DNA of 64,000 nucleotides from Mesocentrotus franciscanus. Lineage: Eukaryota; Echinodermata; Echinoidea; Camarodonta; Strongylocentrotidae. The stretch spans positions 3,909,837-3,973,836 of the forward strand of contig CP137675.1 of the NCBI GenBank assembly GCA_037976565.1, read 5' to 3'. This document shows positions 24,607 to 60,921 of this stretch, in pieces. How positions within the stretch are numbered: position 1 is the first letter of the stretch; every line of letters starts with the position of its first letter. Both the position numbers and the translations under genes were made by a program. The notes beneath the pieces were generated by a model that was given only the letters and a program-made list of their open reading frames with translations, ran no database searches and was not told the DNA's origin.

Positions 24607-26261
24607 TCCAGAGAACATTCATATAAAGAATGATGGCTTCACTTGCATAGTGCTAAAAATAAGCATTGATAAAATAACTGAAATTTAGCATGCCAAGTGT
24701 CAAGAAAATATGAAGTCTGTTCATAATTATCAAGACCATTTAGAAACACACCTACTCTCTGTCTCTTACCATAGACAGTTCAGGATCAGTCATCAAAATA
24801 CTGAATTAATATGGCACTTTTTATTATGATCAACTACAAACTCAGTTGTTTTGTAAACAATACACTTTGTAAAAGAAATGAAGTCCACTTTTTATAATCA
24901 ATATATTAGATATATTTTATTAATAAATATGATTTGCAGATAAAATATCAAATTCTGAAACGTCAAAAATACCCAAATGTAGACTTGCAGTCGTTGCAGA
25001 GAATCAGAGAATTTAAGCCTGAAGAAATAATTGTATTGTCTGAAAAGAGAAGACTACTAGACCAATACCTTCATAAGGCATTTACTTGAAATCTGGTTCT
25101 GTATTTCAGAGTTTCCATGTACTGTATAAAATTTAGTGTTGCTCTGTTATGTATTGGTGGCACAACCATAGCGATGTAATGGTCATGCTCAATAGTACCT
25201 CTCTCCACTGTCAGAATCACTCAGTGTCCCAACTCTCTACAAACAAACTAAACGCTTGAATATCAAATTACCAAGTACCAACTCATATAGCTTGGAAGAT
25301 CAGTCTTTGAAATGTTTTTAATCAAGAATTCAAATGAATGATTATATAAAGAATATATGAAATAAAATACTGTGATATTTTATTGCAGGAAATACTTATT
25401 GCATTTTCTCTTCTAGTGTCACTTTAGCATTCACTTGTGAAAATGATGGTTGATGGTCATGTTTCACTAAACATTATACAAACTATCAAATGCACACAGT
25501 GAGAAGAAAATGAGAACCACAACATATTATGGTTTTAAAATTTCTTTGCTTAAAGCAGAATTATGGTACAGTTTATCAACATTTTAAAGTCTTTTCTGGT
25601 GTGTGAATTGGGCATACAATACTATAGATATATTTTGACATGATGGAAATGGCATCCTGGAAAATCAACAGCAAAATAAATCATTGATATAGGATATAAA
25701 AGAGGATAAATGGATAAAATTATGCTTTCGGAACATTTTTATAAAATGTAGATGGAGAAGTTGGCACATTTATTATTTTAGACTGATCATGTACTCAAAT
25801 GTTAAATAGTACAGGTACACATGTACCCCTTTGTGCCATTACAAGTTCAGCATCTTTTTAGCCTCCATCAAATAATGCAAGGCTCAAAACCAATAGGGGT
25901 ATGACACAGTTAGACCCCACAAAATTTCACTCTGGAGTCTGGACCCTCATGTTCTTAAAATGTTAATGGGAGTGGTTACACAAATATTTAAAGAATGTGT
26001 ACCCAGGCCCCCAGAAACAGAAGTTGATTGGGTGCACTACATATCATTTTGACATTCTTGGATAAAGTCCTTATTTATCAAATCACTTACACATGCAGAG
26101 GTACACTTTAGGCAAATCACACTATATGTCTGTATCAGTTTCAGTTTATACTCTATTGCATTTCATTCAGTCAAAGCAAACGCATTAAAAGAGTGTATGG
26201 TCCAATGCACTCTGGATTGGTCTGTAGCATCCTAGTCATCTATGTTGTAAGATCTGTAAAA
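24607..26261. other. Convergent intergenic region, 3' ends of POLI and IDNK
   Basis: No coding exon is seen in these 1655 bases. The region must hold both 3' untranslated regions. AATAAA at 24922-24927 is a candidate poly(A) signal for POLI, and TTTATT (AATAAA on the minus strand) at 25779-25784 is one for IDNK. Both are positional guesses. No repeat structure was recognised. Confidence 0.5.
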
Positions 26262-29200
26262 TCAAATTGGCTCTGAAAGTGAAGGTAGAACATGATCCCT
26301 TATCTGAGACACAACTGAATCCAGCGAATTGCTAACATCCACCACAAGACCGTCCTCATCCGCACCTAGCTCCTCAAGAGTATCAAACTGAGATTGGAGG
26401 AGTCCAGGGTTAAAGAAGTGTCCTTTCCTCTGACTTAGTCGAGATGAGATGAGCTCCATAGTGCCCTTGAGATGGACGAACAGGACCTGGGGTGGTTTAC
26501 GGCCTATGTGGCAGCAACAGTCATTGTCGTTGGCAATGTGGTGATGCTCCTCCTGTTGTCTAGGCAATGTTGTAGCAACATCTTGGACGGATGCTGTTTG
26601 TGTTGATAGATTTTGGTGAGGGTGATGATCCTCTTGTTTCCTGATCTGCAATTGCTCCACCTTGGTATGAGTAGGTTCACTTTCAGATGTGGATTCTGTT
26701 CTAATATCTTGTGAGTGCCTCTGTTGGAAGTTGGATGAGGAGCTCACCTCAGAATCAAAGTATTTGGCGCTGCATCCAGATAACAATACCTGTCTGTATT
26801 TGAGCTTCAACGCTGAGCACACAATGATGCCATGCTGCTTACTTCTCTGCCACCTGTATTAAAAGGGAAAAGGAAAAAGCACAATAATACATATTTTCTT
26901 GTCCATCATTACTTCAATTATTTCAACCAACTGTATTTCATACAATGCAGATTCAGTACATCTCTTTTTAGTATAAAAAGAACTTTGCAATTCCTGAATA
27001 TGTGTCTGCACTAATTACTTGTACTTCCATGTACTCCAATTGTTGGGAGTATAACAGGCATGGCTTCCTCTTTGTATGATTGTATAACATACAGAATGAA
27101 GGGACAACAACAAAATGAACAGATAGAGGAAAATAAGGAAGAATAATAAATTAGAAAAGAAGGGTGAAAAGAATTACAGAGAAAAGTTGATGATAAAAGC
27201 ATGAATTCAAAAGTTTGCTGAATGCACACATTCTCTGGTTCTCACCTTTGTATTACACTATTCAGGTTCAGAAGCCATTGGTGTCGGTCCTGCATTGAAA
27301 AATATGAAGATAATTTGGATAAGAAAATAGATACTAAGTCAAAGGCCTGTATTCTTATCAAATGTAAGCCTGATCCTGCGATTAAGATTTTGTCCAAAAT
27401 CAGGTTTAGCAAAGAAACTTAGTCTGAGGTCTAAGTTTTTCTTTCATAAAATGTGATAATAGACCCCAGGTCAGGTCAAACTGAATTAGTATAATACGGA
27501 CCAAAATTTCAATAGTGCATGAATTTTTCTCCAAAGCTTGAAATATATTAGAAATTTGTAATATACAAATAAAAAACAAAATAAAAATTTCATCAAACAA
27601 AGTTGCATCTAATTTTTCAATAAGCACTAAAAATATCAAATGGGAAAGCTGCAAATTTTGTTTTGTTTTTTATCTGGGCCCCGTTGCATAAAACTTACCA
27701 TTGATGGTAACTTTGCCATCAATGGCAACTACCATGGTAACGGCTCAACAGCAAATCAAAATCTAGGTTTCCATGGTAGTTACCATTGATGTCAAAGTTA
27801 CCATCAATGGTAAGTTTTGTGCAACGGAGCCCTGCACTAGTTTGGCCAGGGGGATTAGACCTCCCTGCATGGTCACTGACAGGTGGTTATCTCATCAAAT
27901 AAGCTCTCAATTAACATAAGAAAAAGGGGGTCATGGGGGACCAACAGGTACCGCTTAGGCATTGTTTGCTATACAGAGGGCGCCAGTAGCTACAAGTAGT
28001 GCAGTGGGGCTTTAAGTTCAAAGACTATTCAGTCTAGGCTGGAAGTATGAAACCCTTTAAAAATGTGTGTACATTGCAATGCATACTGTATCATCAAGGG
28101 GAACTCCAGAAGACATCTTTGTTTTGTTGCTTGGTGGGTGATAGTCATCTCCATCTTCAAAAGTCCACTGAAGCTGAAATTTAATAATAATTAAAATAAT
28201 AATAATAATAATAATAACAATTATAATATTAAATTATAATAGTAATAATAGTAATATAATACACAAGCATCTTATACAGAACCAGAAAAACAGTGGTATA
28301 AAATATGCTTCATCAGGTTGCTCCATATAAAGAAACCGAGAGAGGTTTAATTGTTACATTTGATCATTTGATTAACATTTACCGTATGATAGAGATTCAA
28401 GAAAATCATACACACCTTTTCTGCCAGCATATGCCCAATTGTTGACCTGAAAAATAAAAATGAATTAACAAAAATTACCTTGAATCGATAACTGAATCAA
28501 AATTGGTAGAAGGCATAAAATTTAGAATCAAGTTCTATTACCACTATGTTTTTATGACATACCGTAATTTTGGAATAGAAAATGTAAAACTGTTGTGCCT
28601 GGTATGTAGTGTGATAGAGTATGTGCATACAGTACATGGAATCTGATTGATAAGAGTGTGTAGTTGGGTATTGCATATCATTGTGATTAACTTCCAGTTC
28701 CATAATAGTTACTATCCCCATTTGTATCAGACTATCAGTGGTAGATTCTACATGGACATGTCCCAACCCCAACTCCATTGGTATTGCTTTATCGGCTAGC
28801 TCCTTTAACATTCCTGTTGAATATAATGCAATCCCCCCAGCATCCCCCCTGTCTGTAAGCACAGACTCTTATTTGACACCACAAATCCCCGCTAAGTAGG
28901 CCTACGTTTGAGTTCAGAACTAGATTGCTCATAATCATCTCCCTGTATTTCCCTCTGTACAAAGAACAATTTTATTTTAAAAAGGCATATACCAGTTGTT
29001 TTTTTTAATGCCATTGATCGAAATGAGCTTTGTTATACTCTGTTCCTCTTCCTCTATCTATTTTCAAAGACTTGTCTAATTGTCTTGATCCCGTCTTGAC
29101 TAGTACCGTACCCCGGGGGTCACTCCCAACATGACTGGTTACGCACCCGCATCCAGAAAAAGCGTCGAAAGGTACGTGTCTTTTTCAGCTAAACGGCGTA

Positions 29201-29743
29201 GTCAAGGTTTTCCTTAAAAAGGGTTGTTTTTCAAGCACCAATCGCATTAGGGTCCATTTCAGAAAAGGTGCAATATGTACGCCAAATACTGAAATAGGGT
29301 CCATTTCAGAAAATGTGCAAAACATAGTAGATCTAGGCCTAGACCTAGATCTATACGCCATTTATATAGGCCTAGCTCTAGACTTCTATCTAGTCTATAG
29401 TCTATAGATTATAGGTCTAGGGTCATTTCAGAAAAAAAAAAATAGGTGCGATACGATTATTATAGCCAATATAGGGTCCATTTCAGAAAAGGTGTGATGT
29501 GCCATTAGGATCCGTTTCAGAGATTGATGGACACGGGTGGGTCGCACTTGTGTATGAGAGTGACCCCCGGGCCTCTAGGGTACCGTACCTCACAAAAGGT
29601 GTCATATTATGAGAACATTAACAACATGTGCATGTCAATTACAATTACAATTACAGTCAACATTCAATAGTCTTTCTCTTTGATAATATGATTCAATTTA
29701 CTTACTTTCCGCTTCCACTCACTCCCATCAAGATCAAAATCAT
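26262..29743 (-). CDS. IDNK: Gluconokinase
   Basis: Phosphorylates D-gluconate to 6-phosphogluconate with ATP, feeding the pentose phosphate pathway. Exons in transcript order: 29743-29706, 28446-28416, 28173-28087, 27289-27246 and 26853-26262; GT-AG, phases join to 263 residues. The P-loop is MGVSGSGKST, split by intron 1 after the second base of the lysine codon. Next come FEDGDDYHPPSNKTKMSSG and VPLDDTDRHQWLLNL, then GIIVCSALKLKYRQVLL, and finally VHLKGTMELISSRLSQRKGH and LLQSQFDTLEEL, all in family order. An in-frame stop upstream of the first ATG supports the start. Between YRQVLLSG and VLFVHLKG lies a Ser/Gln/His-rich low-complexity stretch of about 98 residues where vertebrate IDNK has about 26, so the protein is longer than usual (human about 187). 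It is head to head with FRMD3. Confidence 0.93.
27676..27831. mobile_element. Palindromic MITE (IDNK intron 3)
   Basis: Almost the whole 156 bp is an inverted repeat. The left arm is GGGCCCCGTTGCATAAAACT followed by TACCATTGATGGTAAC, and the right arm is its complement ending GTTTTGTGCAACGGAGCCC. It abuts, and partly shares its end with, the next MITE. A strong hairpin is expected in RNA. Confidence 0.85.
27829..28011. mobile_element. TTAA-family MITE, copy 2 (inverted, IDNK intron 3)
   Basis: It matches the 5098-5284 element in reverse orientation, starting near AGCCCTGCACTAGTTTGGCC and ending TAGTGCAGTGGGGCT before TTAA at 28012-28015. The left TTAA is missing because this end is fused to the palindromic MITE, which suggests nested or adjacent insertion. 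Confidence 0.8.
29100..29587. repeat. Inverted-end element with repeated GGGTCCATTTCAGAAAA (IDNK intron 1)
   Basis: The ends GTACCGTACCCCGGGGGTCA and GAGTGACCCCCGGGCC...GGGTACCGTAC are inverted. Inside are about five copies of GGGTCCATTTCAGAAAA or close variants (near 29249, 29292, 29411, 29474 and 29507). A CTAG-rich patch (TAGGCCTAGACCTAGATCTA) lies at about 29329-29425. No ORF and no clear target duplication were seen. Confidence 0.65.
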
Positions 29744-30277
29744 TTTCAAGAAGGCTAATTACAGAGTAGAAACTTGTTATTGTGTAGTCGGCCTTTAACT
29801 TTTCTAATCACAGAGCTGCAGAGTGACAACAGTACTATCGAGACAGAGCGAGTGCAGTGATGGCCCCTCCCCCTCCCTCCCACCTCCCAATTACGTTTGC
29901 AGCTGGTTGAGCTAACCACCGGTCGTAAACCCCTCGAGCTCGGGGAGCTGGAGCGATAGGGCGAGTTATCGGCCGCGTCGTCCCATATCCCTAGTGCCGG
30001 TGGCCGGAGGACTGAGTAGCTGTGGCGCGCACGTACGTTTTTGATAGGATATAGTAGCGCACTTTATTCAAGAGGCTGAATAATAAAATGCACTCTGTGC
30101 CGTTGTTTTATGACATTCCTGCGCTAGCCTGACGTGCGCATGCGACGAACGCGTCTATTGCAACCACCTGCGATCTGTGCGAAGAGGCGTTCATTCTCCA
30201 TCGAAATAAACCACCTTTTGCACTTCAACGTTTGGAAAATGTCATAAATCACGTTTTTATCTGGAAAAATACTAAAT
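29744..30277. promoter_or_regulatory. Bidirectional promoter region of IDNK and FRMD3
   Basis: Only 534 bp separate the divergent start codons. The region is markedly richer in G+C and CpG than its surroundings, with no evident TATA box. TGCGCATGCG at 30135-30144 matches the NRF1 core, a common feature of bidirectional promoters of housekeeping genes. Function is inferred from position and motif. Confidence 0.65.
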
Positions 30278-55013
<24,736 letters not shown>

Positions 55014-55989
55014 TTTCTCACCATTTGGTGTCAAGTTTAGGTTGACATATGGAACACTTGACTTGAGGCTTGGCCTGAGCTAGCACCCTCAAAACACCTT
55101 TTAATCAGAGTATGATCATAAATGCTGTTTTATTAGAGCAATGTCTCTCAAATTTATGTCAAAACTAACCAGGCAGGTCGACACCATCATAACACACTCC
55201 CAAATTAATCCTCGTTATTTGAGGTGTCCAGCATGGGTCAACTCTGGGGTACTTGAGTTATTGTGTTGCCTGACTTAGCACCTAGGAAACACCTACTCGA
55301 GATCATGTTAATAAGACGCTTGATTCCCCCAATGTTGAATGCTCCACCCTCCTCTAGCAATGCAAGGAGGCAGTGAAAGAGTGAACACATAGCAAAACAG
55401 TGTCAGGAATTAGTGGACATGCTTCAGAAAAATAACCAAGTTGGAAGGAAACACGCAAAGCACAATCATGTTTGCCACAGGTAACAAGAGTTTTCAAAAT
55501 GAAAGACATTCTTTTGTTTAGAAGTTACATTATCAGTGTGTCAATAACTTTCCATACTTTGCTGATTGGTTCTCAGGTTATATGCTCGTAGTTTGATTTC
55601 ATGCTACATACCTTCAACGTGTTTGTGTATCTATGATATAACATAATGATATAACATGCCAAGATGGTTTACTTATGTTGCTTAATATAGAATGATAGGA
55701 ATGATACATACAGATTTTTCACTTGGTAATTTTCATATTTAATAATAAACTCACAAGATTACATGTAATTATTTATGTCTATGACATGATTACTTAATAC
55801 TAATTAAGGCTTTAGTAGAGGGGATGTTTTCTCGAAGTGCTTGAAAACAAATGAGAAGTGCTATGGCATGTTGTAATGAATATTGCCTCAATGGAGATTG
55901 GAGAAGTTGTGAAAAACAGGTTTATATCAGATTATTATCTCAGCTCATTATTTCATTAATGGTACATAGTCATGTTCACGTGACACATG

Positions 55990-57940
55990 CATTTTACCAC
56001 TTCAAGCCGGGAATTAGGGGGCAAGTTGTCTACACGAAACAGCAAATTAGTGGCAATTACGCAATGTGTTATTGGTACCATGTCAGTGGGGAAGTTACTG
56101 GTGGCAGAATAGAAAAGTGGGCGTTGCCTCGATGTGCAAAGCATCGTGTGAGGGGTAAATGCGCATGACATGATTTATGTCGCTGACCAGTTGCATGCGT
56201 TATATCAATGCGCATGTCATTACATGAATGTAACATACATGTAATCATGGTGTTATATTTATGGAGAAGTGAACAATCAAAACTTAGAAAGGGCGGCGTT
56301 ATATCAATGCACTAAAACATTGTGCGAGTTCGGAATTCATATCCTGTTCATTGCGAAGTAACCAAATAAGGCAAAGAGAGTGTGGGTGCCCTCTCTATCC
56401 AGAATGCATTAAAGGTACTATGTCCCATTTGCAGGCCAAACAAAATGAAAAGGTTAAATTCCAACGGCATTTGAAGATAATACTAATTTAGAACTTCCCT
56501 CAAAACGAAAGGGCTTGAAAATGTCTTTTTATCGGAAAATAACAACCTTTATTGGTGGAATCGACTTTAGCGATTGCAATCATTTTAGTAATGGTCTGAT
56601 TTTCAGACCCTTGTACCGAATGGTCGTACGTTTTGTACTGCGCAAAGATTCAATCAGTTTAATTTTGGCCATTACAAGAAGTGGGTTATTGATGTAGACA
56701 AATGCTCATGTACCCTCTACAGCGCATTTTATGTATGTTATTACCAAAGAAAAAAAGAAGTCGATCAGTCACTCAATAGTGTCTGACAGTGAAGTCTAGA
56801 AAGTAAACAGGTTTCCTTTCATAATTTGAATACTGGGACACTGCTAACGTTTAAATTTCACAGATAGGACATATGTAACATATTTATAATTCCTGCAAAG
56901 TTCTACAGAATTTGATGTTGGCTGCAAATGGGACATAGTACGTTTAATTGAGCTATAAATTATTACGGTATGATCTTTAATAGCCATCATATTGTTATCA
57001 TTTGAAGTAGAGTTTGGGGCATACTATCTCAGTGCATAAAGCATCACGTGAGTTGTGAATATACATGGTATAAATATTCATTACATTCATGTCAAATGTC
57101 GCAAAGTGGCGCTAAGATGGGGGCGTATCTTTCACTTGGTAGAGCACAGCATGCTTCGAGTCGTGCAGAAGTAGTCACGTATGGAATGTCTGCCCATGGC
57201 AAATGGCAGATGTCGATAGTAAAAGATGGGGCAATTTTTGTTTGATGGAGTAATGTATATGCTTGCTCAAAAAAAAAGAAGAAAAGGGCAATCAGTTTAG
57301 AATGGGGGTGGCGCAAAAAGGGTATGTTATTCTTGGATATATTCCCGGCTATTTCCAAAGGCGGATTTTGACAGTGAAAGTTGACAGTGAAAGATGCCAA
57401 TTGCAACCAAGTTGGGGGGGGGGCACTTTTTGTGTGGTAGAGCAATGCACATGCCTGATCAAGACAAAAGAATAGGCAGGCAGTTTAGAATGGGGGTGGA
57501 GCAAAAATGGTATATTGTTCTTGAATATATTCTTGGGTATTTCCAACGGCGGATGTTGACAACGAAAGTGACTAACTGGAGCCAAGATAGGGGCGCATTT
57601 CCTTTGGTACAGCATGGTGTGAGTAGTGAGTAGAGTGTCTACCATATTAATAAATCAAAAGATGGGCAGTCGCTTTAGAATGGGAGTGTTGCTGTATGAA
57701 ATAACCCGGGGAATTCTGAAAGGCGGATGTTGACCGTTAGAGTCGCCAATCGCAGTTAAGGTCAGGCTGCTATTTGTCTGGCAGAGTACACGGCATCGTT
57801 TGAGCTGTGTATACAGTAATCAATCATACATATCTGCCATGATCAAAAGATGGGCGGTCAGTTTAGAATGGGGGCGAAGCATAGCGGGTCTTCTACTCTA
57901 TGAAGCAATTCAGGGAATTTCCAACGGCGGATGTTGCAAG
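55990..57940 (+). repeat. Decayed tandem array of ~190-bp units
   Basis: CAGTTTAGAATGGG(GG) or a close form recurs near 57293, 57481, 57669 and 57859, about 189 bp apart. Between occurrences the order TTCCAA(A/C)GGCGGAT(G)TTGAC, then GCCAA-type, then GG(T/C)AGAG(C/T)A is kept. Weaker matches (AAAGCATCGTGTGAG, AAAGCATCACGTGAG) extend left to about 55990. A TTAA MITE interrupts it. No consistent reading frame exists. Confidence 0.65.
56413..56943. mobile_element. TTAA-flanked MITE (third family)
   Basis: TTAA at 56409-56412 and 56944-56947 flank inverted ends AGGTACTATGTCCCATTTGC and its complement GCAAATGGGACATAGTACGT. 531 bp, no ORF. It is inserted in the decayed ~190-bp array. Confidence 0.85.
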
Positions 57941-59588
57941 AGTTGAAAGGGACTAGAAAAGATCTCATTTGGTCTCGGTTTCTGGGTTAGGTCTTGCGAA
58001 ATGTGAAAACTAAAAGAGAAGATAAAGCAGACAGGTTAAGATCGATATTACATTAATGTTTGATTATGCTTAATTATTTTGAATTGTTTAGAAAGACTCC
58101 TACACTTGCCAAGATACATTAATATTTATGTAAGTATATGTAGCATTGTCATTGTATTGATTTCAAATGAAATGCTGTCAAACATCTGGACCAAATTTAT
58201 CCCTGTTGCACTCTGTACAGTGTATGAGACTTTTTGTCTTTTTAAATGCTATATTTCTCTGTATTCCATAAGTATCGTGATACAAAATGTATTTACCTTC
58301 TCTGATATTGAAAGAGTGTTTAAATAATATGTTTCATGTGAAAGAAGCATTGATGTGTCAGTCGTCATTTCAGTTATGATTGCCTAGTCAGGCATGTAAG
58401 AAATATTTGCTGTATAAACATTTATTTATTTATTTGTTCTGGCAGTTATGCTATCATTTTATTATTATATAATGTTATATGTATGAATGTTTGTGTAGTA
58501 TAGGACATTTTATAAGATATGTTTTCATTTTCTGTGGAAGTTTTACATAATGTATGATTGTTCTAACCATTTGCAGAAACCCCACAAAAAGTGACCAAAT
58601 AAGGACTTAAGAGAAAAGAAATTAAGGGAAATTAGGAGAATCTTAATTGGGATAGAAATGCACTTTTAGAACCCCTTTTCCACCTGAGGATGTAAACAAA
58701 ACAAGTAGCTAAATAAAAGTATATGTCATCTACCTGTTATGATAATCAATTTAGCAAGTATGCTTGTGTGTGTGTGTGGGGTGATGTGTTGTGCAATTTA
58801 TTTTTTAAACCCACATTTCTTCTTACTGTGATGCATGAAAATGGAAGATAATGATGAGAAAAGCTATGATTTTCAGCAATGATGGCCTTGGTATTACTTA
58901 AGCATCAACAGTGTTATTAGTAAAAATAGACTTTTGACTGTTCCAAAAATATCCCAAGAATATCCGGGTATAAGAAATCACACATGACGTTGTATTGTGT
59001 GAGAATAGTTGTGTTTTGCTCATGTGAAGCAAAGCTAACGCACACAAAAAATCATGAACCTACATGTACAAATGAAATGCACACACAAGCTATTTTGATA
59101 TGAAAATGGATGTAGAAATAGAAACATACAGTGACGGCATTAAGACTACTGCCTGAAAGAAAAAGCCTTCTGCTTCAAATTGTTAAAGAAAGATTGTGAG
59201 TGCTCTAAGTTGGTTTTAAAAAAAGAAGAAAAGTGATTAACCTTGACGTAATTCAGTCACCCAATCTCTGCCAGAAAGTCACGCATAAAATGTTGTCTAT
59301 CAAGAATAGCTGTATGGAAATAATGAAGATAATATTTGATAAAATATAATTCAAATTCTATTCCATTCAACGCTTTTCCATTTTGTGTGGAGCAAATCAC
59401 AATTACTGAGTATTATCTGGACATGCTAGAAATGTTTACAAGTTCAGAATCATTTTCTAGTATCTCCTAGCATCATTCATTCATTAATTGTCACACTTAG
59501 AAATTCTTAATCATTTTGATATGATTTGATTTTGTACAACACACATTTTCTAGAGAGCTTATTATTAACAGGTGAATGATTGTCAAAG

Positions 59589-60040
59589 ACCCCGTTCTCA
59601 CTCACTTTGAAAGTGGTCTTAGTTAGACCGCTCCAGAGGAACGGGTCTTGAGGAACGGTTTGCGAGGGTTCACACTCCGAGCAGTTTTTTATGGCTCAAA
59701 CCGCTCCACGAGTCAAAGTGGTCTTGTTGCTATGGCAGCTCAAGTCAGCGGGTCAATTTGTTCGCGGAATACTAAGCGTATGTACCGTACTACATGTTTC
59801 ACGCGAACGTCACTAGCTCACTTCCGTTCAAAGTACGCTTCCGTTCACACTCGCACGTTAGAGCGCTCCAAACCGCTCTTAATAAGACCCGTTCATCAAG
59901 ACCACCTCCCGAGGTGGTCTTCTGGAGCGGTCCAGAAGTCCAATTCCTGGACCACTTTGACCGTTCTCACTCACCTAAGAACCGCTCCTGAGGAACGGGT
60001 CTTAGTTAGACCGCTCCAACGAAGTGAATGAGAACGGGGT
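59589..60040. mobile_element. 452-bp MITE with complex internal repeats
   Basis: Flanked by CAAAG on both sides (59584-59588 and 60041-60045), with inverted ends ACCCCGTTCTCACTCACTTT and AAGTGAATGAGAACGGGGT. GGTCTTAGTTAGACCGCTCC occurs near both ends in direct orientation, and inverted GGAGCGGT/ACCGCTCC motifs recur inside. A 127-codon ORF crosses it but is low-quality. Confidence 0.8.
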
Positions 60041-60837
60041 CAAAGTGACACTTTAATAGAAGAGATACAACAAATGCTTTGCTTAAATTCTTGGAAAGGG
60101 AGCAGTAATGTAAAGTGAACTTGCTAGAGGTTCTGTCAAACGCCAAATTGTAAAGAACAAAATAATGATAATAATCAAATTATCTTTTTAGAGAGATATA
60201 GCAGTGATGTAGAGTGCCTTTAATTTGATTAGATCAAATTACAAGTGCATCGAAAAGAGTCACCTTCAAATATTCAATGGGGACAAAGTGATCAGGTACG
60301 CTACAATACTATGTGAATTTCCCGAAAATAGAATCATATGGCTATGTCTAAAATGAGAGGTTCTTTCTTTATATATTGAGAAGACATTTTGTTTGGTGTT
60401 TGTATTTCCGTGTGTTATATTGCTGTGTTACAGTGCTCACTTGTTCTTTTTGTTTCGTTTCTACACACCCACAAACATTGATTTCTAACGGTTTTCTACG
60501 GTCTTTGATTTTTATTTTGTAAAAGATATCTCAAAACAATATTTAAGAAAAACAAGTTAATAAAGTTGTGTCTTTTTGTCAGGAGACAAAAAGCAAAGTT
60601 TTAGGTGGATCATTAGTTAAAGATGGGTTGATTATTTTCATGGTTATGTCAAAACTTGTCAAGATTTAAATAGTTTATCTCATATCTTGCATCATGTTTG
60701 CCAAATCTCATCACAATCATGCTTCTAACAGACAAGATTTTAATCCTCATTTATCATGGGGTTGATGCTACGAGCCACTGGATATGTAAGATATATGGGG
60801 AATTTGTTAAATCTTGTTATTGATTGTTTATTTTTAG

Positions 60838-60921
60838 TTTGTTTTGCCATGTGTATTTTTAGATTGTTTTGCCATGTGTATTTTTAGATTGTTTTGCCAT
60901 GTGTATTTTTAGATTGTTTTG
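60838..60921 (+). repeat. 25-bp minisatellite
   Basis: About 3.5 copies of TTGTTTTGCCATGTGTATTT followed by TTAGA, the copies being nearly identical, which suggests recent expansion. Confidence 0.9.

Noticed and set aside
59648..60031. 127-codon ORF as a gene
   Set aside because: It lies wholly inside a MITE made of inverted repeats and its translation has no family resemblance.
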